Positions 1 through 8,274 of a stretch of 64,000 nt of DNA are shown piece after piece. Source of the stretch: Verrucomicrobiota bacterium (GTDB lineage Bacteria > Verrucomicrobiota > Verrucomicrobiia > Opitutales > Opitutaceae). Positions within the stretch are counted from its first letter, which is position 1. Each line of letters begins with the position of its first letter. Both the position numbers and the translations under genes were made by a program. The notes beneath the pieces were generated by a model, which saw only the letters and a program-made list of their open reading frames with translations, searched no databases and was not told the origin of the DNA. The stretch spans positions 31,412-95,411 of the forward strand of contig JAEWKR010000023.1 in NCBI GenBank assembly GCA_023457715.1, given 5' to 3'.

Positions 1-198
1 ATAGTCGTTGATCTCGACCGGGTGAAAATGGAGGCGCGGTCCATCTGACGTCACCCGGAAGGGACGCTCGTAGCTGATGAAGTGAACATCGTGGCCCCGC
101 GCCGCCAGTTCCTCGCCCAGCGATGAGGCCAGCACGCCGCTCCCGCCGACGGACGGGTAACACGTGATGCCGATGCGAAGGGGCCGGGCGTTGCTCAC
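1..198 (-). CDS. bshA: BshA, bacillithiol glycosyltransferase (N-terminal part, cut by window edge)
   Basis: Only the first 66 codons lie in the window. From a GTG start at 198 the product begins with RIGITCYPSVGGSGVLASSL, then EELAARGHDVHFISYERPFR, which is the GT4 Rossmann N-terminus of N-acetyl-alpha-D-glucosaminyl L-malate synthase. The family transfers GlcNAc from UDP-GlcNAc to L-malate, the first step of bacillithiol synthesis. Its start lies 4 nt after the bshB1 stop on the same strand, so the two are surely cotranscribed. GTG is chosen because it is in frame and the homologous N-terminus follows at once. The assignment is strong despite truncation, because the neighbour is the next enzyme of the pathway. 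Confidence 0.9.
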   Translation of the reverse strand, partial: MSNARPLRIGITCYPSVGGSGVLASSLGEELAARGHDVHFISYERPFRVTSDGPRLHFHPVEINDY

Positions 199-202
199 GG
201 GG

Positions 203-934
203 TCAGAACCGCCGCGCCGAGCGGCGCAGGGAGTCGAGGGAGTCGACGACCAGGTCGTCATTCGGCCACAGGGCGATGGCGTAAGCGACGCCCGCCTCGA
301 GGCCGTTCAGGCGGGCGCGCGTCAGCTGCATCTCGGAGTAATCGCGCGTCTGCCGCTGGGTGGCGTGCGCATCCATCGCGGCCTTCCACGTCGCCATCAC
401 TTTCGTCGCGGAAACATCCACCAGGACACGGCCGGCCGGCGGCTCCGCCCCGGAGGTCACCGCAAAGTAAAGCAGCTGGTCCACGCTGTGCGCCGGCAGC
501 GCCAGCAGTTCCTTCACCCCGGCATAGCGGGCGAGGCGCGCGGCCTCGCGCACCATCCGGCCCAGCTTCGTGTGATCCGGATGCTGGTTTTCGACCAGCG
601 TGGGCGCGAGGACAACCCGGGGCCGGGTCGCGCGGATGATCGCTGCGATCTGGAGCACGTGCGCCGTCGAAACCTCGAAGTGCGCGTCGCCACCCAGGTG
701 GATGAATTCGATCGTGGCGCCCAGCAGCCCGGCCGCCTGCCGCGCCTCCTCCATCCGCTTCGCCGGGGTGCCGTTGGTCGCAGCCTCGCCCTGCGAGCAG
801 ACCACGAAGTGAACCTTTCGCCCGGCCTGCGTTTCCGCCGCCACCACCCCGCCGCAGCCGAACTCGATGTCGTCGGGATGGGCGCCAAAGGCGAGCAGGT
901 CGGACGGCGGAGTAGACCGGGGAGCAGTTTTCAC
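203..934 (-). CDS. bshB1: BshB1, GlcNAc-malate deacetylase for bacillithiol synthesis
   Basis: This 243-aa cytoplasmic PIG-L/LmbE-family zinc deacetylase matches the usual 230-245 aa length. It shows the AHPDDIEFGCGG metal motif at about residues 18-29 and the second metal motif ENQHPDHTKLGRMV near residue 115. BshB removes the N-acetyl group from GlcNAc-malate made by BshA. It lies between bshA (4 nt downstream) and a BshC-like gene (32 nt upstream), giving a compact same-strand bacillithiol locus. Family membership is clear; the BshB1 rather than generic PIG-L call rests on length and the bshA neighbour. Confidence 0.93.
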   Translation of the reverse strand: MKTAPRSTPPSDLLAFGAHPDDIEFGCGGVVAAETQAGRKVHFVVCSQGEAATNGTPAKRMEEARQAAGLLGATIEFIHLGGDAHFEVSTAHVLQIAAIIRATRPRVVLAPTLVENQHPDHTKLGRMVREAARLARYAGVKELLALPAHSVDQLLYFAVTSGAEPPAGRVLVDVSATKVMATWKAAMDAHATQRQTRDYSEMQLTRARLNGLEAGVAYAIALWPNDDLVVDSLDSLRRSARRF

Positions 935-966
935 GGTGGCGGACAGTGACAGGTTTCAGCCAACTC

Positions 967-1737
967 TCAACTTTCCGGCACGTAGGCCTCGTCGGACCGC
1001 TCGATCGGATCGCGGGGCACGAAGGTGATTTCCGGCGCATCGGCTGGATTCAGATACGCCTGCTCGCCGGCGCCCGCGATGTAATGGGTGCAGTGGATCA
1101 CCGACTGCATCCAGCGCAGCCGGGTGTCGCGGGCCGGGCTGATCTGCGCCTTGCCGAAGGGCGTCATCGGCACCGTGACATAGTGATCGCCGCCCTCGTG
1201 GAGTTTCAGTTCTCCGCCCATCACCCGGGCCCGCACCAGTTCCCCGGCATGCGGCGCATCGACGAAATAATCCGGGATGTCGCATGCCGCCGTCCGCACC
1301 GCCGCATCGCCCGAGCGCACAACCCGGATGCCCTCCAGCAGCCCCATCCGCCGGTACATCTCCAGGCAGAAATCCGCCACGTTGGCGGCCTGGACGGCGT
1401 TGAACCAGGCGGTCACCGACGGTGGAACGTACGCGCCCAGCTGGCGCGCGGTGTTCGGCTGCCATTCGGGCGGCAGGCGCTTGGCGAACAGCGGCGACCA
1501 TTTCCGCTGCACCTTGTTGACGTAACCGAAATTCAACGTCGCCGGCTCCCCCGTCTTGCGGTGGCGGAGGATGGTCTGGGTCTCCCGGGGATCGTGATCA
1601 CTGTCATGGTAAAAGAACACAATCTCGCCGCCCAGCTCCTGCTGCAGCCGCCGGGCGGTGACGAACTTGGCGTAGAGGAAGCGCCGCGGAAAAATGCCGC
1701 ACGGTTGCTGGCCGAAGCAGATGACAGGAGAACTCAT
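967..1737 (-). CDS. Compact BshC-like protein, candidate cysteine ligase of bacillithiol synthesis
   Basis: The 256-aa product begins MSSPVICFGQQPCGIFPRRF, with GQQ at residues 9-11, a Lys at 24 and a DSDHD motif at 45-49. BshC (about 540 aa) has the same signature order near its nucleotide-binding core: GGQQ-x-G, a Lys, then a beta strand ending in EDHD. The gene is the first of a same-strand run with bshB1 and bshA, exactly where a bshC would be expected. It is less than half the usual length and lacks the long N-terminal region and coiled coil of BshC. The start at 1737 is preferred because upstream in-frame residues are encoded by repeat-like DNA. It may be a minimal BshC or a diverged relative with another role; the function is inferred from motif and context. 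Confidence 0.6.
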   Translation of the reverse strand: MSSPVICFGQQPCGIFPRRFLYAKFVTARRLQQELGGEIVFFYHDSDHDPRETQTILRHRKTGEPATLNFGYVNKVQRKWSPLFAKRLPPEWQPNTARQLGAYVPPSVTAWFNAVQAANVADFCLEMYRRMGLLEGIRVVRSGDAAVRTAACDIPDYFVDAPHAGELVRARVMGGELKLHEGGDHYVTVPMTPFGKAQISPARDTRLRWMQSVIHCTHYIAGAGEQAYLNPADAPEITFVPRDPIERSDEAYVPES

Positions 1738-1766
1738 GACGTCAGCACGCAAACGGCGGAAGATGA

Positions 1767-1892
1767 CCCACGAATGCACACAAATGAACACGAATCATGA
1801 AGGCTGGATTCGAACGACTCGAACAGCCGAGCCAAACGGAGATATTCGTTCTTCGTTCGTTCATTCGTGTCTCTTCGTGTCCATTCGTGGTT
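1767..1892. repeat. CACGAAT-type palindromic element (degenerate copy)
   Basis: Roughly 10-nt units of the type ACACGAATGA run inward from 1767 and their inverse (TTCGTGTCCATTCGTGG) from about 1858 to 1892, flanking a short core that contains its own TTCGA/TCGAA hairpin. The termini resemble those of the 182-bp elements at 19335 and 56727, but the core differs. It fills the gap between the symporter stop and the BshC-like start. Confidence 0.7.
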
Positions 1893-1910
1893 CCCTTTTA
1901 TGATGGCGGT

Positions 1911-3611
1911 TTAGAACTCAGACGGCGCTCCCCTGCCGCGCAGGTCCAGCGCGGTCTGCAGGATCACGGCCAGGACGGCGCAGGCGACGCAGCCGATGAC
2001 GTTGTACCACAGGTACGAGATGCTGAGGTTGAAATACAGGATGAGGACGAGAGCTTGGGAAACCACCGCGGCCCAGAACACCGCCGTCCCTCCCACCCGC
2101 TTGAGGAAGAAGGCGACGAGGAACAGCCCCAGCACGACGCCGTAGAAAATCGAGCCGATGATGTTCACCGCCTCGATCAAGTTTTCCGCCAGATTCGCGT
2201 AAAGTGCGAAGCCGATGGCTATGAGGCCCCACGCGAACGTGAACCACTTCGATGCTTTCACGTAATGGTCGTCCGTTGCCTCCCGGCGGAGGGTGTGCCG
2301 ATACAAATCCACGGTGGTGGTGGAGCCGAGGGCGTTGAGCTCTCCGGCCTTCGACGACAAGGCCGCTGCGAAGAAGACCGTGACCAGCAGACCGATGAGG
2401 CCGTGCGGCAGCTGCTGGAGCACGAAGGTGATGAAGACGTAGTCGGAATCCTTCGCCGAGGCTCCGGTCAGCTGGTTCAGCGCCGCCTTGCCCTCGGCGC
2501 GAATGCGGTCGACCTCCCGCCGGCTCTCCCGCGTCGCCGCCGCGGCGGAATCGAGGGCGGACGCGTCGCCCGCGCGCCGTGCGGCCACCCAGCGTTCGAG
2601 GTCGGTCTTCTCCCGCGCATGCGCCGCGGCAAACTCGGCCTCCAGCCGGCGCAGGTCCTGTCCCCGCTCGCCGGCGGCAGCCTGCTGCCAGGCGGGTTGG
2701 TTGAAAAATACCGGCGGCCGCTCAAAGCGGTAAAACACGAAAACGAGCACCCCGAGCAGCAGGATGAAGAACTGCATCGGGATCTTGAAGATGCCGTTGA
2801 ACATCAGCCCCAGCCGGCTCTCCCGCAGCGAGGCGCCGGAGAGGTAGCGCTGCACCTGCGATTGATCGGTGCCGAAATACGACAACGCCAGAAACATGCC
2901 GCCGAGCATGCCCGTCCAAACCGTGTAACGGCGGTCGGGATCGAACGAATAGTCGACGGCTTCCAGCTTGTTGAAATCGCCCGCGATGGTGAGCGCTTCT
3001 CCGAGGCTGACCGGCAGTTTGCCGAGCAGCACAAAGAACGCGGCGATCATGCCGATGAAGATGACGCCAATCTGGTATTTTTGCGTCAGGTTCACCGCAT
3101 CGCTGCCGCCGGTCATCGTATAGATGACCGCGATCAGACCGGTGGCGATGATCGTCACATCGAGCCGCCAGCCCATCATGGTCGAAAGCACAATGGCCGG
3201 AGCGTAGATGGTGATGCCGGCGCCCAAGCCGCGCTGCAGCAGGAACAGGCCGGCGCCGAGCAGCCGCGTCTTGGAATCGAAGCGGCGGCCGAGGTACTCG
3301 TACGCGGTGTAGACGTTCAGCTTGCGGTAGATCGGCAGGAAAACGACGGCGATGACGATCAACGCCAGCGGCGCGCCGAAATAGTTCTGCACGAAGCCGA
3401 GCCCGCTCTCGTAGCCCTGGCCCGGCGTGGAGAGGAAGGTGATCGCGCTCGCCTGGGTGGCCATGACCGACAGCCCGATCGTGAACCAGTGCGTCTGCGC
3501 CGAACCCTTCAGGTACGTGCGCAGGTTGTGATGGCCGCGGGTGCGCCACATCCCGAAGGCGGCGATCCCAAGGAGGGTTCCCGCCAGCACCAGGTAATCG
3601 AGGAGGTTCAC
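1911..3611 (-). CDS. Sodium:solute symporter (SSS family)
   Basis: A 566-aa polytopic inner-membrane protein with the SSS sequence ATQASAITFLSTPGQGYESG near residues 51-70 and many hydrophobic helices. It probably imports a sugar, sugar acid or related solute with Na+. A charged, helical, non-membrane stretch of about 90 residues (300-390) separates two membrane blocks; similar loops occur in SSS proteins of related bacteria. Translation starts at a GTG overlapping the stop of the preceding 48-aa ORF (GTGA). It is the last gene of a four-gene coupled operon with DUF2911 protein, a PIG-L deacetylase and the 48-aa peptide, suggesting uptake of a product released by the deacetylase. Substrate unknown. 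Confidence 0.88.
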   Translation of the reverse strand: MNLLDYLVLAGTLLGIAAFGMWRTRGHHNLRTYLKGSAQTHWFTIGLSVMATQASAITFLSTPGQGYESGLGFVQNYFGAPLALIVIAVVFLPIYRKLNVYTAYEYLGRRFDSKTRLLGAGLFLLQRGLGAGITIYAPAIVLSTMMGWRLDVTIIATGLIAVIYTMTGGSDAVNLTQKYQIGVIFIGMIAAFFVLLGKLPVSLGEALTIAGDFNKLEAVDYSFDPDRRYTVWTGMLGGMFLALSYFGTDQSQVQRYLSGASLRESRLGLMFNGIFKIPMQFFILLLGVLVFVFYRFERPPVFFNQPAWQQAAAGERGQDLRRLEAEFAAAHAREKTDLERWVAARRAGDASALDSAAAATRESRREVDRIRAEGKAALNQLTGASAKDSDYVFITFVLQQLPHGLIGLLVTVFFAAALSSKAGELNALGSTTTVDLYRHTLRREATDDHYVKASKWFTFAWGLIAIGFALYANLAENLIEAVNIIGSIFYGVVLGLFLVAFFLKRVGGTAVFWAAVVSQALVLILYFNLSISYLWYNVIGCVACAVLAVILQTALDLRGRGAPSEF

Positions 3612-3754
3612 GCGAAAGCCTTCGTGAGCCAGGTCAGCAGTCCCACCCAGAGCGCGAGGACCGCGAGCACAAACACGTAGACCGACCGCCAGCGCTTGAA
3701 GCCCGGCAGGCCCGTCGATTCGTCCTGGGGGACCATCGATTCGGGTTCGGTCAT
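3608..3754 (-). CDS. 48-aa single-helix membrane peptide coupled to symporter
   Basis: This small ORF (48 codons plus stop) encodes an acidic N-terminus followed by FKRWRSVYVFVLAVLALWVG and one clear transmembrane helix at about residues 24-42, ending KAFA. It starts at an ATG overlapping the stop of the PIG-L gene (ATGA) and stops within the GTGA start of the symporter, so all three are translationally coupled. The arrangement suggests an accessory subunit of the symporter, comparable in concept to the small subunits of some SSS transporters, although it is shorter and no family was recognised. The tight overlaps on both sides are the main evidence that it is real. Confidence 0.75.
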   Translation of the reverse strand: MTEPESMVPQDESTGLPGFKRWRSVYVFVLAVLALWVGLLTWLTKAFA

Positions 3755-6243
3755 TTGCCCAGCGAAATCAGGTTGGCGAACAAGCGGTAGGCGCCGGGCA
3801 CGCCCGCCGGCAGCTGCCGGAAGAACGCCAGGCTGGTGTACACGTAGTAGCCCTTGCCGTGCGCGGCCACGAGCAGCGCCCCTTCCAGCGGATACTCCTT
3901 GGGATCGCTCATGGACAGCAGCGGCGTGAAGGCAGGGTCCCATTCCGTCGGGAAATAGACGCCACGTTCCTGGACCCAGCCCTCGAAATCGGCGGCCGTG
4001 ATCGCGTTCGGACGCGTGAGCGCCGGATGCTCCGGCAGCAGCAGCGTGACCGGCGCCTGCTCGTTGGTGACGCGGCGGTCGGACAGCTTGAGCCGATACG
4101 GTGCCAGCGTCTCCGTCTTCAGGTTACGCACCCAGTTGTACTGCCCGACCACCGTGCCGCCCTTCGCGACATAGTCGGCGAGCACCGGCATGAGGCTGTT
4201 GCCGAGTTCGGGACGGGTGTTGAAGGCGCGCACGCCGATCACCACCGCGCCGAACGGTTTGAGCGCCTCGGCGGTGAGCTGGTCAGGCGACAACAGGACC
4301 ACCTCCAGCCCGAGTTCACGCAGGGCGGTGGCCACCTCGTCGCCGGCGCCGGGAATATAAGCGATCTTCCGCACCGACGTCGCCACCTCGACCGCCGCGG
4401 CCTTGAGCCGCGCCGGCGGCTGCAGTCGCTGCACCGGGATGTGCGGATAAGCCACCTCCACCGTGGTGGTGGTCCAGATACGGTCATCCACGCGCGCGGA
4501 GGCGCCGATCACCGCGGACACCCGTTGCCGGGGCGCCGTGACCTCGAACACCAGCGTCGCGCGGGAACCGGGTCCGGCCAGGGCCAGCGGCTGCGGCCCC
4601 GAACCCTGCCAGCCTTCCGGCAGTTTCAACTGGACCTCGCCCTTCACGTTGGGCCGCGCGGCCGTCGCCTCGACCTGAACCTGGCGCTTCTCGCCGGGAC
4701 GGAAAAGCGTGGCCGCCGAACCGAAGGACAGCGACACCGGCGGGATCACCACGACGCGATCCTTCGCCAAGGCCTCCCCCTCCGGTGACTGCCGGGGCTG
4801 GATCACCGCGTCGTTAAGCACCAGTTCATGCCCGCCGACCGAGAAGCGGTAACGCACGGCCAGGTCGGGTTCGTTCTCCGGCTGGCCGATCATGCCGGGA
4901 TCGGCCACCCGATACGTGCCGTCGGCCGCCGGCTCGCGCAGCCAGTAAGGCTGGGTGACCGGCTGGCCCGCCGGAACCTCGAGCGTGAACGAACGGAGAT
5001 GCGGCTGCGCCGGCGTCAGAACGGCGTCGACCGCGTGCCGTTCGCCCGCGACTTCGATCGCGCTCCAAGTCACCCCCGCGTCCGCCGCGACGCTCGCCCG
5101 GGCCGTGAACCCCAACGCCTCGCCGGGCACGACGTCCGGCCGCTCGCCGACGGTCTCGATCTCGAGTCCCAGGCAAAGCGCCAGGATTCGGTCGAGCAGC
5201 GCCGCCTTTTCGCGCACCTCGCTTGCGCCGGGCATCGGACCGGGGCGAGCGAGCAACGCCGTCAGGGCGCGCCGCAGTTCCAGCAACGCCGGGACACTGT
5301 CCGCGGGCTCCTCCGGACGATAGGCGTCGAGCACGGCGCGGGCCTGCTCCCCGATGGCGGCGCCGCCGTCATAACGCGACCACGTGGTGTCGACGCCATC
5401 CATCAGGTCCTGCTGCGCGGGTTCGCCCGCCAACAGGATGAAATTCTCCGTCGTGATATCGCGGTTGCCCGCCTCGCCCAGTGCCTGCGTCTTGTGCATG
5501 CGACGGCTGCGCGTGGCGAGCGACGAGAAGGACTCGCCGGAGGCAGGATCCGTCCCGCTGATGTCGACCTTGATCGTCGGATTGTTGTCGAGCGCCGAGC
5601 GGCCGAACCACGAGCTGCCGTTCCACAGCACCCGCTTCACCTGCCAGGGCTGCAGACCGGCCGCCAGCTGGTCGGGAAATGCCTGCGGATCCGCCGCCGC
5701 CTTGAACGCCTCGACCGCCAGGATGGCGGACGCGGTATGATGGCCGTGGCCGCCGCTACCCGGCGGCGTGGGAAAGCGCGTGATCACGACATCCGGACGA
5801 AACCGGCGGATGACGCGCACCACATCGCCCAGCACCTCCTGGTGGCCCCAGATCGCGAGGGTTTCCTCCGGATTCTTCGAGAAGCCAAAATCGATCGCAC
5901 GGGTGAAGAACTGCCGTCCCCCGTCGATGCGCCGCGCGGCCAGGAGTTCCTGGGTGCGCGCGACGCCAAGTTTTTCGTCAAACTGCGGGCCAAGCAGGTT
6001 CTGGCCGCCGTCCCCACGCGTGACGGATAGATACGCCGTGGCGTAACCGCGCCCTCGCGAGAGGTACGCGATCAGCTGGGTGTTCTCGTCATCCGGGTGC
6101 GCCGCGAGATGGAGCACGCGCCCCGTCGTCGCAAACGTCCGGAGCTCCTGCAGCGCCTTCTGGGCGCTGCTCTCCGCGGAGAAACTCGTGAGCGCTGGCA
6201 TCACGGCAAGACCGACGATGCGCAGCCGGCGGCCCCACCTCAT
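3751..6243 (-). CDS. Large periplasmic PIG-L family deacetylase (830 aa)
   Basis: After a signal peptide (about residues 1-25) the protein has the PIG-L zinc motif AAHPDDENTQLIAYLSRG and a later GHGHHTASAILAVEA metal motif, then about 500 residues of beta-rich sequence and a C-terminal region resembling a Rossmann/glutamine-amidotransferase-like fold. Such 800-850-aa proteins are known next to sodium:solute symporters in Bacteroidota and Verrucomicrobiota. The family removes N-acetyl groups from sugars; the substrate is unknown. The start at 6243 overlaps the upstream DUF2911 stop (ATGA); a longer in-frame extension reads through the DUF2911 gene and is rejected. It is not a second bshB because it is exported and far larger. 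Confidence 0.88.
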   Translation of the reverse strand: MRWGRRLRIVGLAVMPALTSFSAESSAQKALQELRTFATTGRVLHLAAHPDDENTQLIAYLSRGRGYATAYLSVTRGDGGQNLLGPQFDEKLGVARTQELLAARRIDGGRQFFTRAIDFGFSKNPEETLAIWGHQEVLGDVVRVIRRFRPDVVITRFPTPPGSGGHGHHTASAILAVEAFKAAADPQAFPDQLAAGLQPWQVKRVLWNGSSWFGRSALDNNPTIKVDISGTDPASGESFSSLATRSRRMHKTQALGEAGNRDITTENFILLAGEPAQQDLMDGVDTTWSRYDGGAAIGEQARAVLDAYRPEEPADSVPALLELRRALTALLARPGPMPGASEVREKAALLDRILALCLGLEIETVGERPDVVPGEALGFTARASVAADAGVTWSAIEVAGERHAVDAVLTPAQPHLRSFTLEVPAGQPVTQPYWLREPAADGTYRVADPGMIGQPENEPDLAVRYRFSVGGHELVLNDAVIQPRQSPEGEALAKDRVVVIPPVSLSFGSAATLFRPGEKRQVQVEATAARPNVKGEVQLKLPEGWQGSGPQPLALAGPGSRATLVFEVTAPRQRVSAVIGASARVDDRIWTTTTVEVAYPHIPVQRLQPPARLKAAAVEVATSVRKIAYIPGAGDEVATALRELGLEVVLLSPDQLTAEALKPFGAVVIGVRAFNTRPELGNSLMPVLADYVAKGGTVVGQYNWVRNLKTETLAPYRLKLSDRRVTNEQAPVTLLLPEHPALTRPNAITAADFEGWVQERGVYFPTEWDPAFTPLLSMSDPKEYPLEGALLVAAHGKGYYVYTSLAFFRQLPAGVPGAYRLFANLISLGK

Positions 6244-7121
6244 TGGCCGAGGCTCTGGATGAGCCGCTCGTTCAACCGGGTGTATTCTTCCTTCACCCCG
6301 CCCATGTTGCTGGTCTTTGCCTTCTCCATCGAGGTGCGAGCGGCGGCGAGTGCGCCGGCCTTGTCGCCCTTCTTCGCAAGGATGCGGGCCTGGTGGTAGT
6401 ACATGTAGAAGGCATCGGGCTGCGCCTTGATCGCCTCGGCCACCCACTGCTCGGCCTTGTTCAGGTCGAGGTCGTGCTCCAGGTAGAACAGCGCCGCCTG
6501 AAACTGCAGGCCGGCGTCCGGCTTCTCGGAACCGGCAATCGCGGCTTCGATCTGTTTCTGCACTTCCGCCGTCACCGCAAATTCGAGCTTCACCGGCACC
6601 CGGGTCTTGTCCCAGGTCAGGTTCAGCGTCGCAGACTCGTCGCGCAGGTCGTTCAGATCGATCGTGAACGTCTCGACGGGGTTGGACAGGGTGACCGGCT
6701 TGGCCTTCACCCGCGCCACGTCGTTGGCCTGGTCGTACGTGTAGCTGCCCCACTGCTTCGTGTTCTTGTTCAGAATCACGGTCCACTCGTTCTGATCGGG
6801 GATGGAAAAGAGCGCGTATTCACCGGCCGGCACCGCGACGCCGCCGAACGTGAAGTCGCTGCTGACCTTGAACCGGGTGGCGTTGTTGGCCCCCGTCCGC
6901 CACACCTCGCCAAACGGAGCCAGTTCGCCGAAGACCTTGCGGCCTTTGACGCTCGGCCGGTTGTAGCTGATTTCGATGTCCGCGATGCCGACCTGCTGCT
7001 TCAGGGACGCGGACGGGCTGGGCTGGGGAAAACGCACCTTGGGCGTCTGGGCAAAGGCAGCGGCGCCGAAAGCCAGCGTGGCTGCGAGTACGGTGACGAA
7101 ACGTGGGACGTGGATGGTCAT
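6240..7121 (-). CDS. DUF2911-domain periplasmic protein
   Basis: A 293-aa secreted protein: signal peptide FVTVLAATLAFGAAAFAQ, then the DUF2911 core with IADIEISYNRPSVKGRKVFG, VWRTGANNATRFKVSSDF and WTVILNKNTKQWG (about residues 30-190). A C-terminal helical region of about 100 residues looks TPR-like (ALFYLEHDLDLNKAEQWVAE). DUF2911 proteins have no established biochemical role. It is the first gene of the DUF2911, PIG-L, 48-aa peptide, symporter operon and overlaps PIG-L by ATGA. The start at 7121 is chosen because the signal peptide follows directly; an ATG 11 codons upstream is possible but unneeded. Confidence 0.88.
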   Translation of the reverse strand: MTIHVPRFVTVLAATLAFGAAAFAQTPKVRFPQPSPSASLKQQVGIADIEISYNRPSVKGRKVFGELAPFGEVWRTGANNATRFKVSSDFTFGGVAVPAGEYALFSIPDQNEWTVILNKNTKQWGSYTYDQANDVARVKAKPVTLSNPVETFTIDLNDLRDESATLNLTWDKTRVPVKLEFAVTAEVQKQIEAAIAGSEKPDAGLQFQAALFYLEHDLDLNKAEQWVAEAIKAQPDAFYMYYHQARILAKKGDKAGALAAARTSMEKAKTSNMGGVKEEYTRLNERLIQSLGQ

Positions 7122-7200
7122 GGGGAAAAGCACAACTGTGTGAAGGTTGTGCATAAAAATACAGCCCCGAAAGACGAACGCCCGCAGTCAAGGTTGCGCG

Positions 7201-7368
7201 GGGGGTGGGTTTTGGTTTTGGGTTTTGGGTTTTGGGTTTCCAGATCCCGGCTCGGATACGTCGTACCCAACCCCACACCAGAAACACGAACGCGGCCCAG
7301 AAACGAGGCCCAGAAACCAGAGACGAGAAACCAGAAACTAGAAACTCGAAACTAGAAACCAGAAACTC
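7201..7368. repeat. Heptamer arrays: GGGTTTT block and GAAACYA block
   Basis: From about 7203 to 7240 the plus strand carries runs of GGGTTTT, enough G3 tracts for a G-quadruplex. From about 7280 to 7368 it carries degenerate GAAACCA, GAAACTA and GAAACTC units. The same two unit families recur separately at 23380 (GGGTTTT) and 59431 (GAAACTA). The array occupies the 252-nt gap upstream of the DUF2911 operon and ends a few nt from the stop of the next minus-strand ORF. No gene is seen here. Confidence 0.9.
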
Positions 7369-7373
7369 CCCCC

Positions 7374-7682
7374 TTACCGCCACAGCGCGCCGTCGGCGAT
7401 TTCGCGCAGGGCGAGCTGGCCGTCGAGGATGTCCAGGGTGCTGCGCACCGCCGGGATGCTCTCGTCCATTTCCACGGTGATCCGCCGGCGGATTTCGTGA
7501 ATCCGGCAGGTCGGCATATACTTCAACGCGCGGCTGATCGCCTGACGCATGCCCTCGGCCTGGCGATCGAACGGGAGGCAGGCCAGCGCCGCGAGGATGT
7601 CGGAAGTGAGTTGGTCGTCCCTGTCCATCGCCCAAGCAGCCTCAGGGATCGCCTCGCCGGTTCCAATCGGGAAGCGGGCCAT
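7374..7682 (-). CDS. Small hypothetical protein
   Basis: A 102-aa ORF; an internal ATG at 7628 would give 84 aa beginning MDRDDQLTSDILAALACLPF. It is helical and charged, with RQAISRALKYMPTCRIHEIR and a C-terminal VRSTLDILDGQLALREIADG. No family was recognised and there is no signal peptide or membrane segment. The amino-acid composition is natural and its stop is directly followed by the repeat array, as for many real genes in this window. The start is uncertain; a purine-rich GGAG lies before the 7682 ATG. Confidence 0.55.
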   Translation of the reverse strand: MARFPIGTGEAIPEAAWAMDRDDQLTSDILAALACLPFDRQAEGMRQAISRALKYMPTCRIHEIRRRITVEMDESIPAVRSTLDILDGQLALREIADGALWR

Positions 7683-7830
7683 CCGGCTCCGAATCTTGGG
7701 TCGGGCCCCTTCGCCCCCGGGCCCCGGGAAGGTCAGGTAGGGAACGTGAAACGCCGGTCATGCCGCCAGCCTTGCCCGGTGGGCGCGGTCCCGCGTTGCG
7801 CCGCGGGAGGGCTTCGCTAAACTCTGGTCC

Positions 7831-8157
7831 ATGTGCGCCTTGGAATTTCCCCTCCTCGATCAGCTCGACCGTGAGCTGCGGCAGTGGGGTCTCCACGCGG
7901 AAATCGTCCTCCAGGCTGCGGAGGGAGACGGCTGGCGACTCGGAGTGACCGCCGCCAGTCGCCGGTTTGAGCTGGGATTCGGGCCTGCCGAGGGTTTTTG
8001 GGCGCGGGAGGTGACGCCCGGCCGGGAGCGCCATCTGCTGTCCAACGACCATCCGCGCGTCCACACGGTCCCGGAAGCGGGTCGACTGGCGGCGCGGCTG
8101 CTGGCCGCCACGCTGCTCGACCCGGCGTTTCCGCCGCGCGATCCGCCGGTGGTTTGA
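7831..8157 (+). CDS. Small hypothetical protein
   Basis: The 108-aa product starts MCALEFPLLDQLDRELRQWG and ends DPAFPPRDPPVV. It is soluble, with a predicted alpha-beta pattern (AEIVLQAAEGDGWRLGVTAA) and no recognised domain. The opposite strand carries a longer ORF, but that reads as a low-complexity Arg/Ala/Pro shadow. The plus-strand reading is preferred on composition. No clear ribosome binding site; function unknown. Confidence 0.5.
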   Translation: MCALEFPLLDQLDRELRQWGLHAEIVLQAAEGDGWRLGVTAASRRFELGFGPAEGFWAREVTPGRERHLLSNDHPRVHTVPEAGRLAARLLAATLLDPAFPPRDPPVV

Positions 8158-8274
8158 GCGAGCAAAGGCGGACGGCAGCCGAAAACGGAGCCAAGCGAAG
8201 AAAATCCGAGCGCAAACCACCAGGCTGAAGCTCGGGTGCTACTGGCGGAGCCCGTTCGAGTCGGTAGCTGCAGT

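Noticed and set aside
1797..1850. tRNA-like GGATTCGAAC sequence
   Set aside because: It resembles an inverted T-loop, but no acceptor stem, D-arm or anticodon arm could be fitted; it is the hairpin core of a CACGAAT-type element.
3751..6243. PIG-L protein as a second bacillithiol deacetylase (BshB2)
   Set aside because: It is 830 aa with a signal peptide and large C-terminal domains, whereas BshB enzymes are cytoplasmic and about 230 aa.
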